A stretch of 64,000 nt of DNA. Origin: Anopheles merus. Taxonomy: Eukaryota; Arthropoda; Insecta; Diptera; Culicidae. Made by a program: the position numbers and the translations under genes. The notes under the pieces were generated by a model. That model had not been told where the DNA came from, did no database searches, and saw only the letters and a program-made list of their open reading frames with translations. Numbering within the stretch: position 1 is the first letter of the stretch; each line of letters begins with the position of its first letter. The stretch is from NCBI RefSeq assembly GCF_017562075.2, contig NC_054085.1, positions 34,594,539 through 34,658,538 of the forward strand, given 5' to 3'. Shown here one piece after another: positions 48,465 through 60,793 of the stretch.

Positions 48465-50607
48465 GATACGGCCCAGGAGATCTACATTGAGCACAGCACC
48501 TGAGGGTGGGCCCAAAACCATCATCATCGCAAGGCCACCGGATATGGTGCGGCTGTACGAGCGGCTTACGTTTAAATTTGGTCCGGTTTGAGCACGCGCT
48601 TCCATCCTTTTGCTCCTCCTGCGTTAGTTGGCACTCGTGACGAACCATTAGAAATTTGATAATTTCCCTGCTTTCCCTGTTAATGTTAAGTTTTGCGTCT
48701 CGGCAACACTGCGTTCGAGCGCACTAATCGAAATTTGATTGACCACTGTGTGGATGCTTCGATTTAGGAGATTCTTCCTCGGACAGCTCAAGACACTGCA
48801 CACAGATCGCTTTTTTTATTAGAAAGATTGCTGTGGTGCGTTGTCCAACTTACTTGACTTACTTTCCACATTCCGTCCAGCGCAATGCAAGGCGCTTCAA
48901 GTTTCCAAATGCTATTTCCTTTTCTCGTTTGACCGTATCGCTATCGCTTGTTTTTTTTTTGTTCAGCGCAGTAGAAGATTTAAACATAGGCCCTTGCCCG
49001 TCGATTTGCCCAGTATAGATACTCCTGGCATGGAGCGTAGTAATAGTACAGCGTAGCGTTAAGTGCCAGCGACACGATTCCACGATTAACACGATGCACA
49101 AGCAAGCAAAACGAACTCTAACAACCCCCTCCCCGAAAAGTCTGACGAGGTAACAATAAGCAACACACAACAAAACGATGCACATAACAATGCACTGCCA
49201 ACAGTTTTGTGCCCAAGAGTGTATGCTCAATGTTGGCATTTTGCTCGTTTGATGTAATTCACATATAAACTGTACGCACAGAATTGAAGAATGGGAATGG
49301 TTAGAAGAGACATATCGATTAGAAGGAAACTGGTGAAGTGCTTGAACAATGAAACTATGGCATTACTAGAGTTGATTAAAACTGAAGGAAAAAAAGGCAC
49401 AATTTCTAGAGCGTTAAAGCAAACTTAGAACACACACTAAACACAGCTTTACCTCTGAAGAGCAAGACAAAAAAGACAAAATAATCTACATTCCAGTGTG
49501 ATAACCTTAGAGAGAGAGCAGAAGGTAGAAGAATATGGTTACAACAATAATTGCGAGATAAAACTCACCAAAAAAAACCCCGACATAACGACGCACAAAG
49601 GTGAAGCAATGTGAGACAAAACCTGGCGAAGGCGCCTTAGGGAAAGAACGAGAAAGGATATATATTTTTTATATCGATTGAAAGTAATGTTAAAGGAAAG
49701 GGCAATAACACGGCACAGCAAAGTCCAGCTCGAGTCCCACAATATTAGGGCGTAGAATGGAGTGTTTAGAGTGCACGGTAATCTTATTTTTTATACACAA
49801 ATAACATTCCCCCCGTTCTCCCACAATGGCAGGCGAGTACCGTTTTCGGGTCGCTTGCGTGATCTCCTCGAATCGAACGATAAAACACGGTGGTTTCATA
49901 AGAACGGTGGAAAACAGAATTAGAAAACACAACAGAAGGAATTAAGGCCGTTAATTGAACATATAAAAAGACTCAAACGTACACCCTAAAGGAAAACAAG
50001 CTGTAGGAGAGTAGAGCGAAGAGCGGGGAAATACAGAAATGTGGATTTAATTCCATTTTTGTAGCTTTTCCCCCCTTTATCGCCATCACCTGTATTCTAA
50101 CAGCTCCAATGTAGATTAAGCAGACGTTTTATTTTATTTTTTAATCACAATTCGCTTGTTCCGCCAACCATCCGCTGTATTATAGTGTGCCGGTGACATG
50201 TTTATCCCAAACAAATCACGCTTATTTAGCCACGTGTGTGCATTCCAATATTTACAACAAAGCTTATACTTATACGCATTCCAATTCTCTTCCTCGATCG
50301 ATCGACGATCGGGACTTTTGTCCAGCGCCAAACCCCCCTTTTGAATATATGCTTGTGAACAATCACCTTTTCAACTGTAATTCGTAAGTGTTCCTCCAGC
50401 GCTACAGTATTCATTCAGTATTTAATCGTCGTTCATGTAATCCAAACAACATTTTCCACAACGTATTCATTCCCTATCTGTCTGTCTGTTTGTCTGTCTT
50501 TCGTCTATCTAGCTACGCTTTCCAGGCCCATTTTGGGCCATTTTGTTTCCCATTCCTTACCTTGTCGTTTTAGAAGTAAACATTGAAACAGTTTTTATAT
50601 GATTAAA
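48465..50607 (+). other. Probable long 3'UTR of M6
   Basis: Unlike an intron, this stretch is A-rich on the plus strand and lacks coding potential. ATTAAA at 50602-50607 is a candidate polyadenylation signal, and AATAAA at 50949-50954 is another. The first 36 bases after the stop remain open in frame. A Brd-box-like AGCTTTA (49445) and a K-box-like TGTGATA (49497) lie within it. The true 3' end cannot be fixed by reading. Confidence 0.5.
50602..50607 (+). terminator. Candidate polyadenylation signal ATTAAA for M6
   Basis: A common variant hexamer directly followed by an A-rich run. It is one of several candidates, and the more distal AATAAA at 50949 is canonical. Confidence 0.35.
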
Positions 50608-51800
50608 AAAAAAACAAACGATTGAATTTCAAAAATTCAAAACATCTTCACACCATTCTATTATTGATAGTGAGTAAGAAATGTTCAATGTAGCAGTTGA
50701 GTTAGAAGGCGCCCCACATTTATTGGCAGTAATGTTAAGGAAGGTTTAATTTTTATTTTTCAAATTTGGAACAAAATAATGTACCCCGTTTCGTTTCGAT
50801 TACAATAAGAACTATAATGGAGAAAGAACAACAACAGCATAATCGTGTAAAAAATTACAGCATTTGATTTTTGGTTTTGGTAGATGGAAGATCACGTTTC
50901 CTCCCCCTTATTCATGCCACCTTTATGTTTAATGGTTTTATACAGTCGAATAAAAATTGTATTTTTACATGCAAAAAAGCCTGTGTTGAGTTTTCTAAAG
51001 GTATAACATGTTTGTTTATTTTTATATTTAACAAAAATGCTAATACAGATTACAAATACAGGCGTCCCCCGAGCTACGACCCTCTCGAGTTACGACGATT
51101 CGCAGATACGACGATTTTGATGTTGACATTGAAAAGTTGTCATCGAGAAGAAATTGATGTATATTTTTGAATTTCTGAGCTGATAACCGTTACACACACA
51201 TTTCCAAAGATTTCACAACTACCCGATATTGAATATCTATATCGTGTAAACGACTTTTTGTGTAAAATTAATTCATTATTGAACATTATTTCAAATAAAA
51301 AACACGATATAATAGATTTCGACTCTTCAACTTCGGTTATAAACTTTACATTGACAGATATTCGACATACGACTTTTTCGACTTACGCCTTGCGTTGGGA
51401 CTTTTTTTCGGTCCCAAATACAGTCGTATCTCGGGGGACACCTGTACAACTTCTATTCTTGTTGGAATGTCAACGGAAATTTAAAATGTTGCTTTTGCGG
51501 CTCACATTTCCCAAGGCGCAAAGTCCTACCCCTCAGACAAGGGTTAGCATGGGGAAATTGTGTGAAACAAAAGAGGCTGAAAATACTGTGCTCCTACGAG
51601 GTAATCGGTTTAAAAGTATTAAATAAGTAATTTAAATTTAATTTAAATTTGTACAAAAACGGAACCATCCTCAAGAAGGAAATGATTCGCTAAAACTGTT
51701 CCAAAATATGTGATGTCAACAAGAAAGCCAAATAAATACAAGAAACAACACCCAAAAGTTACTTTTCGACCAGCCCCTCGCTTCATTCAAAAACTACTCC
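50608..51800. other. Intergenic stretch holding a MITE
   Basis: AT-rich DNA with no coding potential apart from the MITE at 51059-51444. It lies between the probable M6 3'UTR and the GAGA-rich leader region that follows. Confidence 0.55.
51059..51444. mobile_element. MITE with TA target duplications and 22-bp terminal inverted repeats
   Basis: The left end reads CAGGCGTCCCCCGAGCTACG and the right end, reverse-complemented, reads CAGGTGTCCCCCGAGATACG. The 22-base repeats differ at two positions. TA dinucleotides flank both ends (51057-51058 and 51445-51446), as for Tc1/mariner/pogo elements. Subterminal TACGAC motifs recur on both sides. At 386 bp with no transposase frame it is non-autonomous. 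The CAGG..GTCCCCCG start resembles pogo/Tigger ends, so mobilisation by such a transposase is inferred. Confidence 0.85.
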
Positions 51801-51988
51801 CGCAAACGAGCGTACGCGCTCTCTCTCTCGCTCGCTCGCTCGCTCTCTCCCGTTCGGCCATTCAAAGCCGCGCGGCTGTCCGCTCTTCATTATGTTTCTC
51901 GCGCTCGAAACAAGCGGATCCGCCGACGGCTACAGGGGGTTGTTTTGCGGTCCGCAGGTCTGTGTGTATCGGGTTTTGCTTTCTTCTT

Positions 51989-52018
<30 letters not shown>
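51989..52018. repeat. (CAG)10 run in putative leader
   Basis: Ten uninterrupted CAG units in a region with stops in every longer frame, so probably not translated as polyQ. Confidence 0.93.
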
Positions 52019-52019
<1 letters not shown>

Positions 52020-52471
52020 TTCCATCCGCAAGAGGATTTGCAAGCGGCAGCATCAAGCGAAGAAGAAGTTGTGCTGAATCGCAGCATATCCCTGACCGTA
52101 GGCTGGCAGCAAAAGCAAAGCCACCCCCTGTGTTCAACCCACCCCTGTGAACGGTGGTTAGAGAACGCATCTCTCCATCCATCCTCTTCGGGCCGAGAGC
52201 AAAATTTTCACCTGTGCCGTGTGTGGTGTGTGTCTGTGTATCCATCTCGCGGTGGGGAAGAGTTTTGTGTGTTTTGTGTTTGCGTGTGTGTGGTGGGCTC
52301 GATTGTGTCAACGACAACACAGGCCGCTGTTGGGCACCAGGCAACGCGCTGGCCGGGCAAGGGAAGAGCGGTGTGGGGGAAATGGAGGTGAGTGGCGCGC
52401 ATGTGTATACGTGTATAGCGTGAGAAGAGAAAGGGCTTCATCGCCATCATTTCTACTCTCGCTCCTGTCCG

Positions 52472-52490
52472 CGTGTGTGTGTGTGTGTGT
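52472..52490. repeat. (GT)n microsatellite in the putative leader
   Basis: About nine GT units inside the region read as a possible 5' leader or its first intron. Confidence 0.93.
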
Positions 52491-55400
52491 CTGTGTTGGA
52501 TGCTGGCGGAAAAGCTCCCTTTGATGGTGTGTTTTTCTCCGAGGTGCGCCGAAAGAAGCGAAGCGAAAGAAGTGGTACAACGTTGTAGTAAATCAAAGTT
52601 CTCTGGCCGCTAAGACGGCTGTGAAGGCAAAAGTCCAAACAAGAAGCAAAAGTTGTGCAAAGAAGTGTTGAATATCTCTTTCAACCGTCTCTGTGTGTGT
52701 GTGTGGATGCTGTGAAGTGGATGAGGAAAAGAGGGAGCGTCCGAAAGCCATTTCCGGCGTTGGAAGCAAACGTGAAAATCGGCTCTTGAAGCGAGCGAAG
52801 GGTGGTGGGAGTGGAGGCCCGCTCCCCGTCAACAGGAGGCTGTCCGTGCTCAAGTGCTCAGAGTGAAAAAAGCCATCATAATGGCAGAGTGATTCAGAGA
52901 ATGCCGTGAAAAGTCTGCAAATTATAAAAAAGGTGAAGCTAAATGTGTGTGAAATAGCTCCCTCCTCCTCCGCAAGCAAATGTAAATGCAATTTCCGTAA
53001 GGCCTAATCCCTAATCCCGTCCGTGTATGTGTGTGTTACAGTGCAATACAGTTAAAGGATTTGCTTTGCCCCCAACTCCCCCAAAAGTGCTGAAAAAGAG
53101 CTCCTCTTTACCCCGACAACAACAAAAGTGCTGCATCGCTTCCAAGGGTGTGTTTGTGTGTCTGTGTGTGTGCGAAAACCGAGTTGGGGGAGTTCTGCAC
53201 CCTTTTCCTGCAGCGGTTTACCACACCTTGCAGATTGCGCTGGTCCGACGATGCAAGAGTTCGTCGCTTGCAGCAGCAGCACCAGGAGCAGTTCCTTTCC
53301 TTAGGGCTCACTGTGCAATGTGTGCGCGTGCGGGGCAAAAAAGTAGAACAAAAACCGGAAAATAAAGCTGCTCCCACCATGATGCCTTCGTCGTTGTTGT
53401 CGTCCGCTGGCCCGTCAGCGGTGTGCCGGGACGCGTTTCTAATGCACAGTAGGCGGCGAGCTGCGGTTTCCACCGGTGCGGGGAAGGGGCAGCAGTAAAA
53501 AGGTCCCAGTTTGTGTGTCTGTGTGATGAAATGTATGTGAGCGCGTATCCGTTGTGACCGGTTTAGTGAGTTAATTTAAGCTGAAAAGTAAATCCACTTG
53601 AAGTGTTGTGAGTGCGAGGAGAAAGAAAGGCGAAGCCAGCATTTGAAAAATGCAAGTTTAGTGAAAACCAGTGCCCAGAGTCCGTTCAAGCGCAACGCCC
53701 AAGCAAGGAAGCAAACGGCTGGACCACATTCCCAAGGTGCCACAGCCAAGGTGGTGGTGGTGGTGGTGCACGTTCTGCAGGTTCTGTGCAACTGCAAGCC
53801 AATGCCACACGCCGGTTCGTGTCCGTGTGGGCCCCACTAGGGGTAGCCTTGGGCATCTAGAAGCAATCTAGCGCCGATCTAGTGATCGACGGGAGGGGGT
53901 AACGAGAACAAAGCATATAGAGTTAAACCGTTTGCCAACACACCGCGGTACGGCACACCTTTGTGTGCGGGAGGCCAGTGAGATACGTGGTAAGATGAAT
54001 ATGTTTTGCTTCCTTGCAGCAGCATTTAACATCATATGAGCAACAATTCTTGCAAGGTTTGGTGAAACGAATGCAGTTCTAGTTCCAGGCTCTGGTTGGA
54101 ACAAGTTTATCCCGGCCCAACTGGGAACATTGTAGCAAGATCTCGCCCTTAGAAAGCACATCTTGTAGCCACGACCCAATTAAATGCTAATGGTGGGTAG
54201 ACAAGGGCGTTCAAATAAATCTATCAAACGTTCAAACACCAACTATTTACATGTTTACATGCTTGTTGGGCCCGATGTGGAAACCAGTTCTAGAGCAACT
54301 AGAACCAGAGATGCACGAAACAATTACGATCCGCTCGTTTGTGGCGGAAGCACCAGGTCGGTTTGTAATTACATGCCTTCGGTAGGAAGCGTGCCACCAC
54401 GTGGAGGAGATATGTGTCGCGGTCCATTAAATCTACTCTCAGGCGTACATTATTCATAGCTCGTTGGATTGAATCGTTTGCTGATGACGATGACCTCAAA
54501 AAGAGCGGGATCATTGGGCGATGCTGGGAAAAAGAGTTGTGATAAGCTCGTTGCGATTAGCTGGTGGAAGGCAACAACCTCCTTTCGTGCAGAAGGCTTG
54601 TCAGTTTTCTTTTTTAGTCGCCGAGATTCAATATTCCAGAGAGTTCTCCAGTGATGGCAACGGAGCTCTAATCTCTAATCTGTTGCTTTAGAAACTTCTT
54701 TTCGAATAATTCTATTTGACTTTTGAGCGTGAAATTGACATAGAGGGATTGAGGTAACAAAAACTCGAAATGAATTCTTTTAACATTCTAGAATGCGAGG
54801 TATTATTAACTGGTCTGTGTGATTAGTAATCGCAGTAGGAATTCATCATTTGGGCTGCAATTTCTGAATAATCGGATTCTCATCCTCAAGTCCTTGTTAA
54901 TAGTCTTGTGTGTCTATTGGATTTGGGAGACTTGAAAGATAGAGAAGATTAAAGGACCTTTCATAATTTTTCAATTTGTTGAGATGATGAGAGTGATGGT
55001 TGTGGTTAGATGTTTTCCAAAACCTTTTGTTATGTTGGTGCAATGTCAAAGAGTACTATATCTTGGACTAACATCAACAATGAAAGAAGATTCTTCACAG
55101 AAGATACAGAACATATAACCTCTCAGCTATCCTGAGTCCTGAGTCTACTGCTGGAATACACAAAATTGGTTCATGATAGATACATTTTATGCTATAAGAA
55201 CAACTATGTCGAATAACAGACTAAATCCTCATCTTTGGAAATACGTTTGGCAGCATATCATATGGAAGAATTTGAAACGAACTTCAATGTTTGATAACGA
55301 CTAATAGCGCTTACAGTTCAAGATCATCCACTCCAGAATGTATTTATAAAATATAAAATATATAAAATTAAAGAAGAAAAACAAATTTAGATTACCCCTA

Positions 55401-55904
55401 GAGTACATATGCTCTAGTTTCCTAGGGCCTACCCTTTTCCTTCAGACTTCAAACTCAGACATGCAAACTTCACACAATCCCTTTAAAAAAATCGCTGACA
55501 CTTTCCGTTGCCGCAACGCGGAAATGAACCGTCAGCGAATGAAATGCGACCTCATTCACTCTTCAATCAAATGCTTGGTCCACTCTCTTTGTATGCTCCG
55601 TTTGCACAAATCGGACTGCACTCATCCGCCTGCACTTACACCCACACGCGCCGCGTATGTTGCGCATCGAAAACGAGAGCAAACGGAAGCGAAAACAAAA
55701 AAAAACAAGACGAGGCAAAAGTGAAGCTCGTGGACGCAGTTCTTGCTGTGGCTCTTGCTTCGAACAACCATAGAAATATAAATGCCCTGTTTGTTTGCTT
55801 GTGTGTGCTCCGTTATCAACCGTTTGGACCTTGGCGCAGCAAGCAAAACGTGCTCCGGCGTGGCTGATCAGCTGCGCCAAGCACAGTGGTTGAATTGTCT
55901 CAGG

Positions 55905-55965
55905 TCTTTCGGCTGGTGGGTTTGATCCCGACTCCGAACTAGCCGCTATACTACGCCACAACATT
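55905..55965 (-). repeat. tRNA-like fragment
   Basis: The minus strand reads GCGTAGTATAGCGGCTAGTT, similar to the D-arm/A-box of Asp/Glu-type tRNAs, followed closely by GGATCAAACCC, one change from a B box. The boxes are too close for a complete tRNA, suggesting a deleted tRNA pseudogene or SINE head. Confidence 0.35.
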
Positions 55966-56808
55966 CGCCCAAAGTGGGTTCGTTTGTGGTAAACGAGATA
56001 AAGCTACACTTATCGCGCGGTATTATCCAACGCCGGGTGAAATGTAAATCCTCCTGCTCGTCGTTCCTTGTCATAGCACGTTTCGCTGTTATTATTAGTT
56101 GCTGGTAGAGAGCATCAGCAGCGACCTCCGCGATACATCCGTGTACCATCGAGTAGCCGTGGTGTACATGGTAATCTCGCGAATTACAGTAATGATGATG
56201 ATACTACTCTCCCTACCCTCGCAGTTGTACCGAGTGATTGTTGGTAGTACCAAGTGATGCGATCGCGGGTTTGAGCTGATCTACATAGACGGTAAAGGGA
56301 ATAACGAGTAAAAAGGGCATCTAAAGCCACAACGATCGTCATTATAAAGGGTTTCCTCAGAACGGTTTGTTGAGAGTTTGGTTCAATTGCAATTATTTGT
56401 TCTTGGTTGGTAAACACATCAATTCAACAGAAACAAAACAAGATCACTGGTAAGTGTTTCGTACAGCGCCATCTATCGGTTCAATCCAAACCAAAGTTGG
56501 TTTGATTGGATGTGATCATTATTACAGACGAACTTTACGTAATGTAAATACTTTTGCGGCATTAATAAAATTACTGCATCACTCAAAAATCTCACAGTAT
56601 GATAAGGAAACGATTCTTCCCTTTGAAACTCTATTCCATCCATTCTGCCTGCCTGTAGACACATGCTTCCCTCAATGTCTCCATTCCTGTCCCTAACTTA
56701 CAGCGCGTTTAATTTATCATCCCATGTTGCCATCTTCGTGACACAGGCCGTGTTAGTCAGGGTCTTCTCACACACGATGATCTAATGTGCGAATGATCCG
56801 CTGCAGCA

Positions 56809-56827
56809 TGTGTGTGTGTGTGTGTGT
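56809..56827. repeat. (TG)n microsatellite
   Basis: About nine TG units in non-coding DNA. Confidence 0.93.
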
Positions 56828-59800
56828 TGCGAGATTAAACTCGCAAAACAGTCCGTTGGCTGTCCCTCCCGTGAGTGCGGTGGCAGTTCCGCTGCATCTT
56901 TAGCTGGGTCGGTGCTGCATCGCCGGCGGGGAGAAAGGAATAAAAACATAAAATGCTAAAACCAGCGACGGCTTTATGTGCACCTCGCCGTCGTTGGTTT
57001 GGTTGTTCCCTTCCACATCCGCGTATGGCCCAGGATGACCTTCCGGGCTGTGAACCTTGCCTCTGTGCGTCGGCCGTCTTCCCGCAGCGAGGGGATGATT
57101 GGCAATGAGATGCGCTTAAAATAGGACCAAGTCTTTTGGGCCGTCTGCGTGGATGCGTCTGTGCGACGAGTTTAAAATGAATGTTTCCTGTCTTCCTTGC
57201 GGCAAATCGCTAAATTACTCGCACGGCAAGCGCATTGGGAAGTAGCCGTTTGACCTTATCAATTATGTTGGACTGTTCTTAGGAATATATTTGTGCGATG
57301 AGAAGAGATTCAATTTAAAATGTGATACATTAAGGAAACGTTAAACTTTGCAAGGAAGAATGTCCAGAATATTTGAGATTCTGTTACGTCTCTAGCAACA
57401 CCTTTTTATCTGCTCTCTTTTACCGCTTTAACCGCCAACAAACTAAAGAAAAACCTCCACCCACACACCAATTATTGACGCCTCCCCCTCACTGTATGCA
57501 TGATTAATAGCACTAATTATGCTGTTTCACTTTTTTCGGTTGTCTGTTTTTTTCTGTTTCTTCGTTGGAGTCATTGCTTCGCTTTCTACCTTCACTACTT
57601 CGGTCCGTCCACTTTTGCTATCAAAGTTGCGCTTGTGAAGCACTTTTTGGTGTCTTTCTCGATGCTTTGCACAAGCAATTCACACGTCCAAACACGCGTG
57701 CTGTTGTCTTTATCGGGTTCGTGGCTTGGCAAAATTTGCAGTCAGTTTTTGTTGTTGGTGTAAATATGATCCCGTTTCCGGTACAAACAGCTAGCGATGC
57801 GAAAAGCTAAAAAAGCAAATTCTTTAAAGAAAAAAATGCATTATACAACAAGAATTATCGAAAGAAAGATAAAAACACACTATGTATTTCGTAGAGCATG
57901 ACACTTTTTCTCACGAAACTGTTTTTTTTTTGCCAACAGAAGCTTTTGTTTGTCGCTGTGATACAGTATCGGATGACACTTGAGCCAGGTGTTGGCTGAA
58001 ACAATTAGCAATAAAGTGTTTGTTTATTTATTTATTTAAGTTTACTTTACAAAGGGGGGTTTGTTCGTATTTCTGCACTCGAAAAAATATATTTGTATGT
58101 GAAAGTATTTCGCAGTACTAGTTCATCAAATAATTGTAATATAAGTTCATCGTCAAGCGACGGGTGCGTCTTTTAGGATGCTCAATTCATATATATTGTT
58201 TTACTGAGTCGCTTGAATCACAGGTTTATTTCTAGGCTTACGAACCTATGATTCTTGTCGCTCATTCAATTTCTTTAAGCAAAATATTACCTTAGGAAAA
58301 AATAGGACAACTTCCGGAAGACAAATTATCTACAAGCTTGTTTCGTGTATTACCTCCTTCACATGGTGGATTTAGATAAGAACTCTATTTGCTGTTCTAA
58401 ACCATCCCTTCCGTAAGCAAACAAACTTCCTAAAGCGCTCGTCTCTCCAAGTCGTAATTACACTCTATCACATGTCAATCAGCACGCATGTCACGATTTG
58501 CACATTCCCCCGCATCGTACAGTCCAATAATGTTCCCCTCTGCCCTGCACTGCACCGCCGAAGCGAAGCGTTATGGCGACCACGCAAGCCCACCGGATCG
58601 CGTAGTGACGAATGATTTGCCATATCAAACATCGCACCCCGTTGCCATATACTGCTCGTTGCGTTTTGTATTTTCGCGGTCATTCTTTTTTCCACTCGAT
58701 ACCCTGCCAACGAGCACGATAAACATTTCGTACAACCGGCCCAACCGGCGAGTGACAAATATTGAGCCACGGGTTCACCGTGAGTCGTTACTATTTGGTT
58801 CGCAATTTTTGTTTTTTTGGGACAGCCCATCTATGAGGTGGACGGATGGAGGCAAAAACCATTTAAAGAGCATCTCTCGCCGTCAGCACACCATCAGCTG
58901 TGGTGCTGGGTGAAATATGTATAATTCAATTAGAATGCTTCTAATTGGGACGATCATCCGGGCGACGTGTGTCCCGATGGGATGATATTTTCGAGCATTT
59001 GCCCTTAAAAAAAGTGCTTGAGGGAAGATCACACTCGTCCGAGCGATCGGCTCGGCGCTACTTCCTTCGTAATGTTGGGTAATAATAAAATTCAAATATA
59101 TTTTTAACCTACCCAGTACAAATAGAGTGTACAACAAGAGGAGGGGACCTTTTTAGCATTTGATAGAGCGAAAATAACAGAAGGAAAACAACGAACATTG
59201 TTTCCCAATTTCCCGAGTGTGGCGAAATTTATGGCGCAAGTGAGATTGACTCAACCAGCAATAGAGAGGAAGCGTAAAGATCGCTTCGTTGATCTTTTGT
59301 TTCTTTCTGTGTGGTGCGGATGGAAAGATTTCAAGAGCAACAGCTGAAAATCCGCTGTGGTTGGTAATTGTGCGCGTAAAATGTAAAACAATGCGAAAAT
59401 ACTGCTCGTCCCCAAGAAGGAGGCGCCACGACCGTTGCGAGTGCGATTTATTTTTGGCTTTTTATTATCATTTTTAAGCATGTTTTCATGCCACATTTGA
59501 AGCTGTGAAGAGTTTAGCGTACAGTGTTCAGTGTATGTTGTCAAGTTTGTCATTCTTTTCCACCCTAAAGAGTACATTGCCCTTTTCCCTGTGGTCACAA
59601 ATGCAATTGGAATAACGTTTAATTTTCTCTCAATCAAGCCAGTGCGACTCACAAGACGAAGGCAAACGATAGAGATCGCAGCCAATTCGCAACCTCACCT
59701 CACAAATGAACTGCAATTAGACGTTTGATTGCCAATCGTATGATCCATGTCGGCAGCGAAGGCAAAAAAAAACCTAGCTGTAAACAAGCAATCGTTCCGG

Positions 59801-60777
59801 CACGGTTGTGTGTTGAATCAGCTGCATCGAACCGGCGGGTTGGGTGTGTGTGTTTGTATGGTTTAGTTTTTCCCCAGACCTCAGGCCAACAATCATGCAG
59901 TGTGGCACCAAGAGGTTGTTGTTTTTTGTTGCTTTTCTTCTTCAAAACCACTGCAACGTCACGGCGGGAAAATTGGAGGTGAAAGTTTGGCATCACAAAA
60001 GTTCACAAAAGTGTGGATTTGGGATTCGATGACACATGGCTTTCGGTCGTCCTACATTTGGGGGCCGACTGTGACTAACTCACCTTTCGAAAAATGGTGA
60101 AAAAAATGCCCCACGGAAGCTCAATTGTATTTTTCTATTCATTTCCTGCGTGTGCACGTGCGCGTGTGTGTGTGACAAGCATTGTTCGAGGTGTGGCAAA
60201 TTTTGAGTCCGCGAAACAGTTCGGTTCCGGCACCTGCGTGGTTTTTTTTGTCCGTGTTCGTGTTAATTTAATGAAAATTGTTTGTGCCAAAAAGAAAGTA
60301 GAAACCGGTGGAGGTTTTTGTCGTGTGCAGAGGGCACAATGGAAATAGTGTCGGTCGTTTGGGGATTTTGTGCCTCAAAATGCTATAATTTGATAAGGTT
60401 TCGGATGGAACTACGCGCCAGCAGTTCATGCATCTTAGCTGTGTAGACTTTTAGTTGTGCCAGATGAAGATGAAAAGAATTTTTGCAAGTTCCTATCCTC
60501 GTTTTCCAATATATAGCTCAGGTAATAAGTGCAAAAGTAATCGCGTTCTTTAAGAGAGCATCTATGATTTGATTCTCAAGATCCCAATATTGGAATATCC
60601 CAACGATATATATCATAACTTGAGATATTGATATAGATGACATAGATATTAAGCATCTAAAGATATCTGCTATCAAATGGAAGCGCATTCAATACTTGGT
60701 TAACTTCAGAATGTAGAATATTGAACTTCAGGTGATATATTTCTCTTCTGCGCCACCTAGAACCATTTGGGTACTGC

Positions 60778-60793
60778 ATTATGACGTCATAAT
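60778..60793. promoter_or_regulatory. Perfect 16-bp palindrome centred on a full CRE
   Basis: ATTATGACGTCATAAT contains the full CRE TGACGTCA, bound by CREB/ATF bZIP dimers, with symmetric flanks. It lies in an AT-rich non-coding stretch. Confidence 0.5.

Larger units (their letters stand above)
51800..53989 (+). other. Probable untranslated first exon and promoter of a further plus-strand gene
   Basis: A CT/GAGA-rich block (about 51817-51850) is followed by about 2 kb rich in GTGTG, GAAAAG, CAG and AAGTG motifs, a texture typical of long Anopheles 5' leaders. Splice donors occur at 52388 (GAG|GTGAGT) and 53990 (GTG|GTAAGA). All three frames carry stops before the second donor, so it would be non-coding. 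A small frame with a good start context (CCCACCATGATG, 53379-53498, 39 codons) could be an upstream ORF. No coding exon of the gene itself is seen in the window. This is a reading of texture, not proof. Confidence 0.35.

Noticed and set aside
47655..48605. Minus-strand frames opposite the M6 exons
   Set aside because: Antisense shadows; the plus strand encodes a clear four-segment membrane protein with matching splice sites.
58488..58913. 141-codon plus-strand frame with an overlapping 120-codon minus-strand frame
   Set aside because: Mutually overlapping frames with no protein features.
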